A DNA stretch of 64,000 bases from Maniola hyperantus (Eukaryota; Arthropoda; Insecta; Lepidoptera; Nymphalidae). Each line of letters starts with the position of its first letter. Within the stretch, counting starts at the first letter, position 1. The notes beneath the pieces were generated by a model. The model had not been told where the DNA came from and ran no database searches. It saw nothing but the letters and a program-made list of their open reading frames with translations. The stretch is taken from the NCBI RefSeq assembly GCF_902806685.2, contig NC_048555.1:2666001-2730000 (forward strand), given 5' to 3'. Shown one piece after another: positions 40,915-52,571 of this stretch. The translations under genes and the position numbers were made by a program.

Positions 40915-41640
40915 CTATGCTGCGTAGGCCCTACTGGCCGCTACAGCGTCACCGGGGGGGTTGGCGAGCGCGAAGCTCCGCCTGGGGGTGAGCCCTAGGG
41001 CTCGAAGAAATAATTCGAGAGGTTGGGGGGCAACGTCCTCCTAAGGGCGCCTCCTGTGAGGCTCGGACCACGGCTTAAGGATGACGTTGGGATGGGTGGA
41101 GTTGTTGGACTACTGGTTAGTCCGTACGCCCCCGAGGCCGTAGCGTGAGTCCACGTCCGGGTGACGTTAGAAATCGGGGACCTCGTCTTCGCCGGCAAAG
41201 ACGCTGTGATGAGGTTGTATTGTGTAGCCCTACGAGATAGGGAGCATTGTCGGTCATGATTTGATCGTCGGGATCGTTAAGGACGTATTTAGGGCGTCTT
41301 TTATCGGGGAGGTCGTTTCGGTCAAAGGTGTATGTCGCTGCCTCAACTATTAGGGTGTTGGAGTGTCTCAAGAGAGTGGGCTTTCTCAAAATAGTTTTTG
41401 GAAAGCTGTTTAAAGTAATGAGCTATTGTCGGGAGTTGAAGGTCTCTGTGGAGGTCCACGTTGCGCATGTACCACGGGGAGACAGTGGCCATTCGCATAA
41501 CTTCTTTCGTCGGTATCAGACAAACATATAGTTTGCTACAGACAGGTCGTGATGGGAATCGGGGCAATGATGTAGTGGGGACGCTCCACACACCCGCACA
41601 GCCCCCGCACTAATCTGGTGCGGGATAGTGTGGGTGTGTA
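40915..41640 (-). pseudogene. Jockey-type LINE: reverse-transcriptase C-terminus and 3' UTR, decayed
   Basis: On the minus strand, 41343-41591 encodes '...ATVSPWYMRNVDLHRDLQL' and 'IAHYFKQLSKNYFEKA'. The frame then shifts near 41370 to 41117-41389, giving 'NTLIVEAATYTF', 'KRRPKYVLNDPDD' and an arginine-rich end. This order (RNVDLHRDL, YFEKA, HPN-LIVEAA, DPDD, Arg run) is that of the C-terminus of lepidopteran Jockey-clade ORF2. The reverse-transcriptase core is absent, so this is a 5'-truncated, frameshifted insertion. The GC-rich 3' UTR runs to about 40915. Confidence 0.78.
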
Positions 41641-41694
41641 TTATATATTTTATTTACAATTGATAAATGACTGATATCAGTACCCTTATTATAA

Positions 41695-41951
41695 TCAGTA
41701 CCCTTATTATAAATGCGAAAGTGTGTTTGTTTGTTGGTTTGTTGGTTTATTGGTTTGTTGGTTTGTTGGTTTGTCCTTCAATCACGTCGCAACGGTGCAA
41801 CGGATTGACGTGATTTTTTGCATGGGTATAGATAAAGACCTGGAGAGTGACATAGGATAGGCTACTTTTTATCCCGGAAAATCTAAGAGTTCCCACGGGA
41901 TTTTTAAAAAACCTAATTCCACGCGTACGAAGTCGCGGGCATCAGCTAGTT
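41695..41951 (-). repeat. Family A1
   Basis: 'cagtacccttattataaatg' to 'gtcgcgggcatcagctagt'. It has an expanded TTGGTTTG tract (41728-41773). Confidence 0.87.
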
Positions 41952-42290
41952 TGTAGATAAGTATTTAGTATTTTTTTAGTAGTAATATTAGTTTTTTTTT
42001 TGTATAAAGTATTTCGCGACTCGCGAGCATCAGCCAGCATCTACTTAGTTCGTAATAATAAATAAATACGTACATTCAGACATTTGCAAACTTCACATAA
42101 ATTCCCATAAAAGCAAACTGTTCGCTTTCTACTCGGCTTCACAATAGACTATCAATTTGCAGAAATATCGCTTCCATCCCTCAGCCGAATAGGCACCTTG
42201 TCAATTCTAAATCCTACTTTGCATGCAGAAGCTTAAAGCAGCTCAAAATGGCTGCACGCCTACCGTCCACTTCCATACATACCTATAATA

Positions 42291-42661
42291 CAGGGTGTAA
42301 CCAGAACGCTGGCAAAAACGAAGACAGGTGATAGTACTGATGATTTCTGATATTATACCACGAAAAAAAAAACACGAAAAAAATATTTAAAAATCCTATA
42401 TTTTGTAAAAGTTTACGATATATTGCAAATAAAACATCTGACTGACGCTAGAGGTCAACGAACGTTGCGTAAGTAGGCCACTTGGAGTCAATACTGCGTC
42501 GTAGGTGCCATTGACCCAACTTTTGCACGTTAAACATTGAGGGTTTGAAAAACACTAAATCACTAAAACTAAAAAATGAGGCAAATGGTTATTGGTATTG
42601 GATTGTGTTTAGGTAGTATTAAATAATGCTAAGTTTTTGCTGGCATTCTGGTTACACCCTG
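42291..42661. mobile_element. MITE with CAGGGTGTAACC ends (Tc1/mariner-like), copy 1
   Basis: The 371-bp element has terminal repeats of about 28 bp ('cagggtgtaaccagaacgct' and its complement). The left flank is TA; the right flank is now TG. No transposase. Confidence 0.87.
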
Positions 42662-44111
42662 TGTAATATGCAGCGTTTCTACTAGTTTTCTGTACATAGT
42701 CGGAACTTAGTTGTGACAAAGCAATATCTATTAGTTCCTATTTTAGTTCGAATTTGGTAATTGAAGTGGTCCCGAACTTTGGTAGAAGGTACCTACTTAA
42801 TAATATTGTCTATAGTAACGTTGGACTGATGGAGAGTACCTACATCCTTCTCTAATCATGATCTTACTTCGTTAATCTATCTAAATACCTATATAACAGG
42901 AAAATAACCTTTTGCCTTATTTTGTAATTTTAGTAGTTTAGTATTTTTCAAACCCGCAATGTATGATTGACATTTTTAATGAAAATATTAATCATAATCA
43001 TAATTTATTACTCGCGGTGAAATGTCTCGTAAGAGTTTTTTAGCATGGTCCCAGGGTTTCCACGGCAAACGGAACAAAAATGTAACTCACGATAAGTGCT
43101 GCGGCGCTCTTGATGCTGTCTCCTGCATATAGAAGAGGTATAAGTAGGTATTATCTATATAAGTATTGTCATAAGCTATATAAATAATATAATAGTTATA
43201 ACTGCGTAGTTAATGCTATATTGTTGCAAACTTAATTCAAATACGTTCAACGGCCTCCTGAAGGTATTTTCTGACAGGACCGACTGCCTGTACTTGAATC
43301 ACTGTTGTAGGATTCACGTGCTGGCAAATCGATCCTGTCCTAATTTAAATACTTGTAGATTTTTTTACTAACAAATAGGTTTAAGTTTCGTGTAATTACT
43401 AACACTAATATTAATAATTACTAACAATTAGATTTAAGTTTCGTGTAATTACTAACACCAATATGATCCTTGTTGGTCGAAATAAAAACATTTTTTTTAT
43501 ATTTTTATTTATTTAATACTTTTTGAGAGACTAATCACATCACACCAATCGTAAGGAGCTACGTTTTGATAAACAGAAATGCTTGGTCGAGGAAGATTTC
43601 GCGAAATTACTCAACTATAATAATAATAATCTTTATTTGATAAAAAACAAGGTAAACACTAAATTAACCATGGTAGTAGCAGTGCAAAGTTCCTGGCCCT
43701 TAGGCCTAAAGCTAAAACTAGGATTTCCTGTGCTATGGGAAGCCAGCACTATCCTACTTTATTTTAAACGGTTTTTGGTGTTATTGTGCGAACGTTTACT
43801 TAGATGAAAATTTTAAATTGCAAAGGCAACCGCTGGGAATCTAAGCCGTTTGGAACACAATTCACGTTATGTATACCAATCGGATGTGGCAAGGTGGCAG
43901 GAATAAGGTCATCGTTCTACCAAATGCGATAATAGATATACGTATTATAGCTTGGGTATATTATTGTTTGGTTGGTTATATTTGGTATACTATTATATTG
44001 GTTATATTATTGTAAATATGGCTTGATATTTGTAGCAAATATAAAATATAAACGTGACAAAAAGAAAACGTGATTATCGCTCTTTTACCTCTGTACATCG
44101 TAGCCTAACTC
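42662..44111. other. Unassigned DNA
   Basis: 43380-43470 contains a local 55-bp direct repeat ('taagtttcgtgtaattacta', twice). No gene was recognised. Confidence 0.4.
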
Positions 44112-44255
44112 ACACGATCCTGGTGTTAGTATGTCCGTGTGTAGAGACGACAAACAGTGCCGGGGTTACGTGGATGAACACATTTCATTCTGTAACCGAG
44201 CTCCACGCTTTGAGACTTTGACGTCTACGTGTTTCTGACTTACGAACTGTGCATA
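44112..44255 (+). repeat. Local duplication, copy 1
   Basis: 'acgatcctggtgttagtatg' to 'gacgtctacgtgtttctga'; repeated at 44618-44768. Confidence 0.88.
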
Positions 44256-44299
44256 TTACAACATAGGCGTAGTCTATGAAGGTTCTACCACAGAATACT

Positions 44300-44500
44300 T
44301 AAGTTATGGTTGTCGTAGGGACGATGGCCGTTGTAGCCGAAAAGTCCTACAGTGGAGACCGGGTATAAGCAAGCTTTTGGTAGGGTGCCCTCCACCAGCA
44401 CGATGGACCGACGATATAAAGAGGCTGGTGGGAAGTGGTTAGATGAGGAAGGCTGAGGACTGGGTGTATTCAAGTGGTACTCATTAGGGAACGTTTCACA
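44300..44500 (+). mobile_element. RTE-type LINE 3' end
   Basis: 'agggtgccctccaccagcac', 'gatggaccgacgatataaag' and 'gatgaggaaggctgaggac' encode the C-terminal reverse-transcriptase phrase (GRP-P-RW-DD, RKAED) with broken frames. Confidence 0.75.
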
Positions 44501-44617
44501 CTGAAATGAATTACCTAATATTATTGACATGCGACACCGACGATGAGCGTGAGTAGAAAAAGAGCCTAGCTTAGCTTTGTGTGGAACACTGACTTTAGAC
44601 AGTAAGTGCAAAGTGCA

Positions 44618-44768
44618 CGATCCTGGTGTTAGTATGTCCGTGTGTAGAGACGACAAACAGTGCTGGGGTTACGTGGATGAACACATTTCATTCTGTAACC
44701 GAGCTCAACGCTTCGAGACTGCAGTTTTGACGTCTACGTGTTTCTAACTATTTTAGGGGCTGTGCATT
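44618..44768 (+). repeat. Local duplication, copy 2
   Basis: Differs from copy 1 by a few substitutions and small insertions; 506 bp away. Confidence 0.88.
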
Positions 44769-44819
44769 GTACAGTACGGGCGCGGTAGAAAACATGCCAC
44801 TACCAGAAAACGCTAACTA

Positions 44820-44928
44820 AGGGCCTTATACGAAAGTTCAGAGTCACTCTGCGGGTGATAGAGAGAGCTATTGCTTGGATATTCAAATCAAAAATGAGGA
44901 GATCCGTAGGAGAACCGTAGTAGAACTG
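44820..44928 (+). mobile_element. RTE-type LINE fragment (more 5' part)
   Basis: 'gtgatagagagagctattg' and 'atgaggagatccgtaggaga' belong upstream of the segment at 44300-44500 in an intact element, yet lie downstream here. Confidence 0.7.
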
Positions 44929-45088
44929 ATCCATCAACGCACAACTCAATCTACTGGACGGATAGTTAGCTATTATGACGTACATATCCACTATGAAAGG
45001 ATTTTTGAAAATTCAACTCCTTGGGGGGTAAAATAGGGGTTTGAAATTAGTGAAATCCACGAGGACGAAATCGCAGGCATAAGCTAGT
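44929..45088 (-). repeat. Family A3, truncated
   Basis: 'gatccatcaacgcacaactc' to 'gaaatcgcaggcataagcta'. It is joined to the RTE fragment. Confidence 0.8.
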
Positions 45089-45216
45089 GTTCATTCAATA
45101 ATCAATCGATTGAAGGTATATTGATTGCACATGAATTTCGACCTACCGTACTTTGGATCCTTCTCACGCCCATTTACTTCCCCATCGGCAGCTGGCTTCC
45201 CACAAAAGGTAACCGA

Positions 45217-45800
45217 GAACAAATGACTCGGAAAAGTCGAAACAACGACACTCTCATTTACATGAGATCGCGGAACGTAAAGGTGACTCGTGACTTGAAA
45301 GCTAAATACAGGTTGTAACCAGAACGCTGGCAAAAACGAAGACAAGTGATAGTACTCATGACTACTGATATGATAGCATAAAAAAACCGCGAAAAAATAA
45401 ATTAAAAAATCCTACTATTTTGTAAATATTTCGATATATTGCAAATACTGACGCCAGAGGTCAACGAATGTTACGTTAGTAGGTCACTCGGAGTCAATGT
45501 CGCGTCGTAAGCGGGGCATTGACCCGAGTTTTGCACGCTATACATTGCGGGTTTGAAAAATATTAAATCACTAAAACTACAAAATGAGGCAAATGGTTAT
45601 TGGTATGGGATTGTGTTTAGGTAGTACAACAATAACGCTAAGTTTTTGCTATCGTTCTGGTTACACCCTGTATGTATCTACAAGTTACACTACACCTACC
45701 TATCTCGGAATTTTCTCTCAAGATATGCAAATTGTCTAAAGTCAGGCGTAGGTTTTGAAATGTAATAAAATTTGGGAATCGAATGAGTATAAAAACTAGT
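45217..45800 (+). repeat. Three-unit local array, unit 1 (split by a MITE)
   Basis: 'gaacaaatgactcggaaaag', 'catttacatgagatcgcgg' then, after the MITE, 'cctacctatctcggaattt' and 'ggaatcgaatgagtataaa'. Confidence 0.85.
45309..45670. mobile_element. MITE with CAGG(G/T)TGTAACC ends, copy 2, TA target duplication
   Basis: The 362-bp element is flanked by TA (45307-45308 and 45671-45672). The empty site is present in units 2 and 3 of the local array ('gctaaatatgtatctgat'), which proves insertion at TA and sets the exact ends. Confidence 0.93.
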
Positions 45801-45826
45801 CAAGTATCGTACTTGTGACGTTTACT

Positions 45827-46280
45827 GCTGGACAAAATTCAAGTGTCTTGTAGGGATTTCCACAAACCAAGGTTCGAAGATAATATACTTACATCCTACT
45901 CTATGGTTCGAACAAATGAGTTGGAAAAGTCGAAACAACGACACTCTCATTTACATAAGATCGCGGAACGTAAAGGTGACTCGTGACCTGCAAGCTAAAT
46001 ATGTATCTGATACAAGTTACACTACACCAGTGGCGTGCACAGGGTTTGAAGCCAGGGTAGGCATTAGTTAGGTAGGAACCTGTTTACTGGCAGGTCATAA
46101 TGTAAAATTTGCATTGAGCTATTACAACTGGGGTAAGCAGTGCATTTATGCCTCTATGACCTGCACGCCACTGCACTACACGTACCAATCTCGGAATTTT
46201 TTCTCAAGATAATATGCAAACTGTGTAAAGTCAGATAGATTTAGGTGTTGAATTAATGTGACCTAAACTCAGGAATTTGT
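45827..46280 (+). repeat. Three-unit local array, unit 2 (split by an hAT MITE)
   Basis: Starts with an RTE-derived phrase ('ctgctggacaaaattcaagt'), then 'gaacaaatgagttggaaaag' at 45910, and resumes after the MITE with 'cgtaccaatctcggaattt'. Confidence 0.85.
46028..46173. mobile_element. hAT-type MITE, copy 2, 8-bp target duplication
   Basis: The 146-bp element has CAGTGGCGTGCA ends and an exact CACTACAC duplication (46020-46027 and 46174-46181). Unit 3 of the local array keeps one CACTACAC, the unoccupied site. Confidence 0.94.
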
Positions 46281-46349
46281 AAAAGAATTTGGGAAAGGTC
46301 GGAAAATAGCCAAAATATCGTCGTTATCGTTTCATCCGGCAAGACGTTT

Positions 46350-46697
46350 AGGTACTGCTGGACAAAATTCAAGCGTCTGTTAGGGATTTCTACAAACCAA
46401 GGTTCGAACATAACATACTCACCATCGATTACATGACGCTTATATCCTACTCTATGGTTCGAACAAATGAGTTGGAAAAGTCGAAACAACGACACTCTCA
46501 TTTACATGAGATCGCGGAACGTAAAGGTGACTCGTGACCTGAAAGTTAAATATGTATCTGATACAAGTTACACTACACGTACCTATCTCGGAATTTTCTC
46601 TCAAGATATGCAAATTTTCTAGCGGTGTAGGTGTTGAAGTGTGACCTAAAACTCGGGGTTTTGTAATAGGATTTGGGGATCGAATGAGTCTTAAACC
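46350..46697 (+). repeat. Three-unit local array, unit 3 (uninterrupted)
   Basis: 'gaacaaatgagttggaaaag' at 46461 to 'ggggatcgaatgagtctta'. It carries neither MITE and so serves as the reference sequence. Confidence 0.85.
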
Positions 46698-46984
46698 AGA
46701 GAACCAGAATGTTCACAGCTGGAGACAACAGCTGGAGAGTGTATTTTATGGACATCCACAATTAACCAATTTCTACCTCTTAGCAGTCGCTTTATCATAT
46801 CTTTTTAAGGGAATTTAGACTAAACTAGCAAATGCTTGCTCTATCTCTTCTCTTTTTGGAAAAACAGAGATCCAGGATTGCTTGGCCTCTGTTTATCCCA
46901 AAGAAAATATGACAGAGTGGACATAGAGTGAACATTTTGCTCGTTTGATCTAAATCTGCCTTTAGACTTTAGACAAATCTATCA
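46698..46984. other. Unassigned DNA
   Basis: No feature was recognised. Confidence 0.35.
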
Positions 46985-47122
46985 AATATTATATTCGATG
47001 CCATAGAGATAGCTTGCATCCCCAGAAACAGACTTTAGTTTTATCCCGAAAAATCATAAAATTCTCAGCAGATTGTTAAAGTCTAAATCCACGCAGGCGA
47101 ATTCGCGGGTATCATTTATAGT
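46985..47122 (-). repeat. Family A2 fragment
   Basis: 'agagatagcttgcatcccc' to 'gcgaattcgcgggtatcat'. Confidence 0.7.
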
Positions 47123-47152
47123 AGGTAAGTATAGAAACATATTTATGGTAAA

Positions 47153-47385
47153 CTAGCTGATGCCCGCGACTTCGTCTGCATGGATTTAGGTTTTCTAAAA
47201 TCCCGTAGGAACTCTTTCATTTTGCGGGATGAAAAGTAACCTTTGTCACTCTCCAGGTCTTTAGCTGTACCCATGCAAAAAATTATGTTAATCCGTTGCT
47301 CCGTTGCGACGTGATTGAAGGACACACCAACAAACCAACAAACGAACAAATAAACACACTTTCGCATTTATAATAAGGGTATTGA
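47153..47385 (+). repeat. Family A1
   Basis: 'ctagctgatgcccgcgactt' to 'tcgcatttataataagggta'. Confidence 0.87.
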
Positions 47386-48250
47386 TGAAATGTAGGTACG
47401 TACAACTTCAGTTTGGAATATATTTATTTTACTAAATAGCTTTAGTATTTTGAACAAAAAATAAGTCACTTTTTTATAGAAGCGAACGAAAATTTTAAAG
47501 TTAATTTACGTTGCGCACATGACTTTCAATTTCGGCCATAAATTTGAAACATTAAAGTATATTACGAGGTATCTGGGCGGCCATTTATTCATAACAACAT
47601 TACGCTCACATTACACGTATGAAATACCTCATTTTTAACTCTTTTGGAATTTTATTTTAACCTAAGAAATTATTAGCTGCCCTTGCTCCTGTGGAGTCAC
47701 CGAGCTATGATTTTAGCAGTCTATGTATGTAAGTATGTATGTATGTATGTATGTTTGTATATATGTGTGTTCCACAGTACCACCTAATCTACTGAGTCGA
47801 TTTTGATGAATGAGGTGTCAATCAATTCGTTATTTAGATCCGGGTGACATATGCTACTAATTTATACGAACACAATCAGTGTGACAGATGTTACATCTAA
47901 AAAAGTGGAGTCCCTAAAAAATTTTTTGGATATCGTATCGATTGAGATATCAAATGAAAGAGTCTAAAATTCAACTCGAAAACGGACATAAGTTACTTTT
48001 CGTCCTGGAAAATCAAAGAGTTCCGTAGGGAAATCAAAGTCGGGGGCGTATTAGATATTTAGATATTTATAATGCGATATTTTTGAAATCACCAAGCTCA
48101 ATAAATAACGGGTTTTCCGACATCAACTTCGAATACATTTTATCTTTAATCTGATAACAGCAATGCCAAGAAATGCTTTCGTTTGTTCGATATCATTCCT
48201 CGACCGAACATCTATCAACTGTCATTTGATGATCGAACGAATAAATATAA
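47386..48250. other. Unassigned DNA with a (TATG)n microsatellite
   Basis: The (TATG)n run is at about 47722-47752. The text around it ('gagtcaccgagctatgattt', 'gagatatcaaatgaaagag') looks repeat-derived, but no second copy is in the window. Confidence 0.45.
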
Positions 48251-48488
48251 TCAGTAGGTACCCTTATTATAAATGCGAAAGTGTGTTTGTTTGTTAGTTA
48301 GTTGGTTTGTTGGTTTGTCCTTCAATCACGTCGCAACGTTGCAACGGATTGACGTGATTTATTGCATGGGTATAGATAAAGACCTGAAAAGTGACATAGG
48401 CTACTTTTTATCCCGGGAAATCAAAGAGTTCCCACGGGATTTTTAAAAACTTAACTCCACGCGGACGAAGTCGCGGGCATCAGCTAGT
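48251..48488 (-). repeat. Family A1
   Basis: 'acccttattataaatgcgaa' to 'gtcgcgggcatcagctagt'. Its right edge is part of the segmental duplication 48433-48615. Confidence 0.87.
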
Positions 48489-48615
48489 TTTCAATATTCG
48501 GTTATATCTAAGTGAACTTTATTCCTAGTAAGTAAAGTATTCTGAATAAAAAATCATCATCATTATCAACCCATGGCCGGCTCTCTACTGAGGATGCATC
48601 TTCTCTCAGAATGAG
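48433..48615 (+). repeat. Segmental duplication, copy 1
   Basis: The end of a family A repeat, 87 bp of otherwise unique DNA (48487-48573, 'ttttcaatattcggttatat'), and the start of a family C SINE recur in the same order at 53937-54118. Confidence 0.88.
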
Positions 48616-48694
48616 AAGGGTAACTCTCTCTGTCTAATCAGAAATATTTAAATGATGATGTGGTGATACTAAAAATAATACTGGGCTGAGTTTG

Positions 48695-48800
48695 TTGTGG
48701 GCTCTTCTCAGACCTGGGCGCGGTTGGAACCCTCGTAGCTTTCGTTTTAAGATATTACATTATTATCGTACAATTTTCACAATTTTACAATCAAAAAGTG
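48695..48800 (+). mobile_element. Family E retroposon, decayed
   Basis: 'gctcttctcagacctgggcg' and 'ggaaccctcgtagctttcg'; the 3' half has diverged. Confidence 0.75.
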
Positions 48801-49311
48801 TACAATGATACCTACCCAATTAAAAAAAATTGGTATTTGATTTTTTGTTAACGCCGTCTATGGGTTGAAAATGATGAATTTGGTTGAGATACGTTTCACG
48901 TAAGTCTGTACAATGTTATTCTAAAAAGCTACATACAAACCAAAGCCAAAAACGTAAACTATAAAATACGTGCGCTGTCACACTTTTGTCTGAAACAAAC
49001 ACGTTATATGCGATCGTTGCGGGGTGCTAAAACAGGATTTATCCTCGCAATGTGTGACGGCGCGTGACCACATGATGTACGGTAACGGACGCTCTCTGCT
49101 GACTGCCAGTGTCCCGTACAGATGCCTGGAGTATGTGTTTTTCTACACTAAACAAAAGGACTTAAGATATACCCACTTGCGGCAATACAATCTCGAACAA
49201 TTATTAATTTATCTATTACAGCTGATATTCCAAACGGCTTTGTCCATAAAGTCAAAGTCGGTAAGTGAGCTATGGAGAGGACTATATTTGTTACGAGGTT
49301 CCTTGCAGGAT
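48801..49311. other. Unassigned DNA
   Basis: A 98-codon plus ORF (49024-49320) has no recognisable domain and runs into the RTE fragment. Confidence 0.35.
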
Positions 49312-49640
49312 AAGATCTGAAATGAGGAGATCCGCAGGAGAACCAAGCTCACTGACATGGCCAAGACTGACATAGCCCGGACTGAAGTGGCAGTGGGCAG
49401 GTCACGCCTGTCGTAGAGGCGACGGCCGTTGGAGCCGGAAAGTTCTTGAGTGGAGACCTCGTATAACAAAGGGTAGTGTGGGACGCCCTCCAGCACGATG
49501 AACCGACGATATACAAAAGCTGGCGGGAAGTGGCTGGATGAGGAAGGCTGATGACTGGGTGTGGTGGTGCTCTTCAAGTAAGGCCTATGTCCAACAGTGG
49601 ACGTGGTGCCAACAGTGGACGTAGTGATATTATGGCGTCT
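49312..49640 (+). pseudogene. RTE-type LINE 3' end, longest copy in the window
   Basis: Phrases in order: 'aatgaggagatccgcaggag', 'gcagtgggcaggtcacgcct', 'ggacgccctccagcacgatg', 'aagctggcgggaagtggctg', 'gatgaggaaggctgatgac' and 'cctatgtccaacagtggacg'. It encodes the reverse-transcriptase C-terminal region (IRNEEIRRRTK, GRP-P-RWTDD, VAGSGWMRKAED, AYVQQWT-like) with several frame breaks. The antisense 151-codon ORF is a shadow. Confidence 0.8.
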
Positions 49641-50218
49641 ATATGGCGTCTGTGGTCTAGACAAAAAATTAGTAGAAAATTTTTGTAACCGCGACTGAAT
49701 TAAAAATTAAGCTTAATACTGTACGTTTTATGAGGAAAATCTTGAGACTGAATAGGGCTAACGTGTTACTAATTACACGAACAAGTGTTCCGTTAATTCG
49801 TCGAGTTCTTGCGGGTTGGTGGCTTAATTGTCGGCTTACAACTCCTTATTACGCAGTTTGTAGTGGACGCTGTGACCACAAGATGGGCGGGTACATGTTA
49901 ACCTAGCTGTTTGAGAAACTATTAACTATTCACCCAGTTCCGTTAAGAGGATGAGTAGTAGTCGAAATATGTGGCCAAGGTGGTTGGTTAAACTGACATT
50001 ATTATTATTTTCGTATAGCTAAAAGTAAGACAATACTATTTTCATTTATCTACATGCCTAAATTACAATTATAATATTTGCTACCCTTTATTTAATTGTA
50101 GGTTTAGTAGTAGATATTTAATAATAAGTAGATTTAGTAAAGGAGGCAATTTTTCCTTTTTTTTACTGTACGAGATTTAATGAGTCATTAGGTTCTCTAT
50201 CAAAATGGTCAAAATACC
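49641..50218. other. Unassigned DNA
   Basis: Nothing was recognised. Confidence 0.4.
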
Positions 50219-50411
50219 TATCCATACTAATATTATAAATGAAAATGAAAAATAAAAAATGCGAAAGTGTGTCTGTCTGCTAGCTTTTCACGGCCCAACA
50301 GTTTAACCGATTTTGATAAAATTTGGTACTTATTCCGGGAAATCAAAGAGTTCCCACGGGATTTTTAGAAACCTCAATCCACGCAGACGAAGTCGCGGGC
50401 ATCATCTAGTT
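50219..50411 (-). repeat. Family A2
   Basis: 'atccatactaatattataaa' to 'gtcgcgggcatcatctagt', with a 20-bp AT insertion after the first ATAAATG. Confidence 0.83.
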
Positions 50412-50693
50412 CACAATAATTTCTTCAAAGAACATCATGACAATTTATGGTCAAACAATAATAAATAGTTATTACAATTTTCCGAAGCATTACACATAAA
50501 ATATCGTTCTAAATTTCGCATTTTTTTACAAACTATTCGAGCGTACATTCATTTTAAGAAAGAGTTCATGAACTTACATAAACATCACGTGTAACAATGA
50601 AATATGAACTGAATTTCAAGAGTTTCACAATAATATTTATTCAGAAAGCGTCACCGTTAAAGAAATTTTAAATAACCGCGTAATTGCTGGAAT

Positions 50694-51124
50694 AGAGTGC
50701 TAGTGGCGTATATTTACGGCGTGATTTGGCAACAAAGAGAATATTACGTTCGATGTAAATGGGCCGCGAGTTGCGGAGTTTCGTGCGGTTGTACTGGGAC
50801 GTGATTTAGAGTGCGTTTGGGCACCTTTTATTATAAAAGCGAGATGTATGAGACTCTTTGCAGGTTGAGAATTGATAGCGTCATTATAAAATTATAAGCT
50901 TGCTGTAATTAACACTTATTCAAAGCTGTTACTGTTATAATACAAAGTATTGTTGTGTATATTTTACGAATAATATGCTGCTTTGAAATAATAGAGGTGC
51001 GTATGTCTTCAATAAATTTATCTACCCATTTATTTGTCAAACATTATTAGTTTACTGGACTGTGAACTTTTTTATGGTATTTAAATTAAATATAACATGA
51101 TTTTTATGGTGTTCAAAAATTAAA
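50694..51124 (+). repeat. TATA-bearing repeat array, unit 1
   Basis: 'tttggcaacaaagagaatat', 'gggacgtgatttagagtgcg', TATAAAAG at about 50832, 'gagactctttgcaggttgag', and a 3' part ending 'tttatggtgttcaaaa'. Confidence 0.85.
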
Positions 51125-51253
51125 ATATTACAGATACGTCACTTTAATGACGAGGACAAGTGTTAAATAATTCTTTTGTCATCAGTTATATTTTGTTTCT
51201 ATAATTATACTCTGTCACACTTCCCAGTTTGGTTTGGAAGAATAAGTTATAAG

Positions 51254-51661
51254 TAGTGCTAGTGGCGTAGGTATATTTACGGCTTGATTTGGCAACAAAG
51301 AGAATATTACGTTCGATGTAAATGGGCCGCGAGTTGTGGAGTTTCATGCGGTTGTACTGGGACGTGATTTAGAGTGCGTTTGGGCACCTTGTATATAAAA
51401 GCGAGACGTATGAGACTCTTTGCAGGTTGAGAATTGATAGTCATTATAAAATTATAATCATAGCTGTTATTGTTATGATACAAAGTATTGTGTATACTCT
51501 ATGAAATATGGTGATTTGAATTACTTAGTGTTGTGTAAGTAATATATTGTCCTCAAAGTATTTCTCTACCTGTCCATTCTTTAATCAGTATTACTTTGCT
51601 GGACCGTGAACTTTTTATGGTATTTAAATTAATATAACACGGTTTTTATGGTGTTCAAAAC
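51254..51661 (+). repeat. TATA-bearing repeat array, unit 2
   Basis: About 90% like unit 1 by eye from 'gtgctagtggcgtaggta' to 'tttatggtgttcaaaac'. The core is ATATAAAAGCGAGA. Confidence 0.85.
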
Positions 51662-51666
51662 AAAAA

Positions 51667-51800
51667 TATCGTGACTTAGAGTGCGTTTCGGCACCTTTTA
51701 TATAAAAGCGAGACATATGAGACTCTTTGCAGGTTGAGAATTGATAGCGTCATTATAAAACTATAAGCTTTCTGTGATTAACATAGCCGTTACTGCAGTA
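51667..51800 (+). repeat. TATA-bearing repeat array, unit 3 (5' truncated)
   Basis: Starts 'atatcgtgacttagagtgcg' directly after unit 2 and keeps TATATAAAAGCGAGA plus 'ctttgcaggttgagaattg'. Confidence 0.85.
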
Positions 51801-51831
51801 AGTACAAGGAAATGTGTAAATATTATATATT

Positions 51832-52015
51832 ACTAGCCCGCCCGCGACTTCATCCGCGTGGATTTAGATATTTCAAAGTCCCGTGGGAACTCTTTCATTT
51901 TCCGGGATCAAAAGTAGCGTTAATCTATGTGTTAATCTATCTCCATTCCAAATTTCAGCCAAATCCGTTCAGTAGTTTTTGCACACACACTAACAGAGCT
52001 TATTTATGATATTAT
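51832..52015 (+). repeat. Family A2, inserted between array units
   Basis: 'gcgacttcatccgcgtggat' to 'acagagcttatttatgata'. Confidence 0.8.
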
Positions 52016-52031
52016 GTCAAAAAAATAAATA

Positions 52032-52150
52032 CGTTTTATAAAAGTAAGATCTATGAGCCACTTTGCAGCTTGAGAATTGATAGCGCCATTACAAAATGAT
52101 AAGTTTTAGCTTCGTGTGATTTATACTATGGTTAATTCATACTCATAACT
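52032..52150 (+). repeat. TATA-bearing repeat array, unit 4 (fragment)
   Basis: 'tttataaaagtaagatctat' and 'ctttgcagcttgagaattga'; more diverged. Confidence 0.75.
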
Positions 52151-52571
52151 GCAGTTTAAACACACGTTAGAATTTAATTTACGGCTCAAGTATGAAAGTT
52201 TGACGGTGTAAATATTCGTAAGTTTTCATTTATGTCCATAGAATGCAAGCTATCTCTGTACCAAACGTAAAAATACATTGAAGAGGTAACAAACATACTG
52301 ATACACTTTCACATTCATAATATTAGCATGAATATGATTCAATTAAAAATATTTTATATTATATAAGCTTCTAATGGCGTTTGTTTTTGTGACCCCTGGC
52401 ATGCAAAATATATGAGTTTTTATACTCTTTATTCCCTTTATGGGTGTTCCAGTTAGTAATATAAATGTGTTTGAGTTTTCTCGTGGCTTACTCGTGATGC
52501 ACGGATTGTTTATTTTAAATTTAATATTCAGATTCTATATAATATAAATATAATTTTATTCCTAGTATATA

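Noticed and set aside
44285..44656. 123-codon minus-strand ORF
   Set aside because: Antisense of an RTE fragment plus a local duplication; no independent support.
49209..49664. 151-codon minus-strand ORF
   Set aside because: It is mostly the antisense of an RTE reverse-transcriptase remnant.
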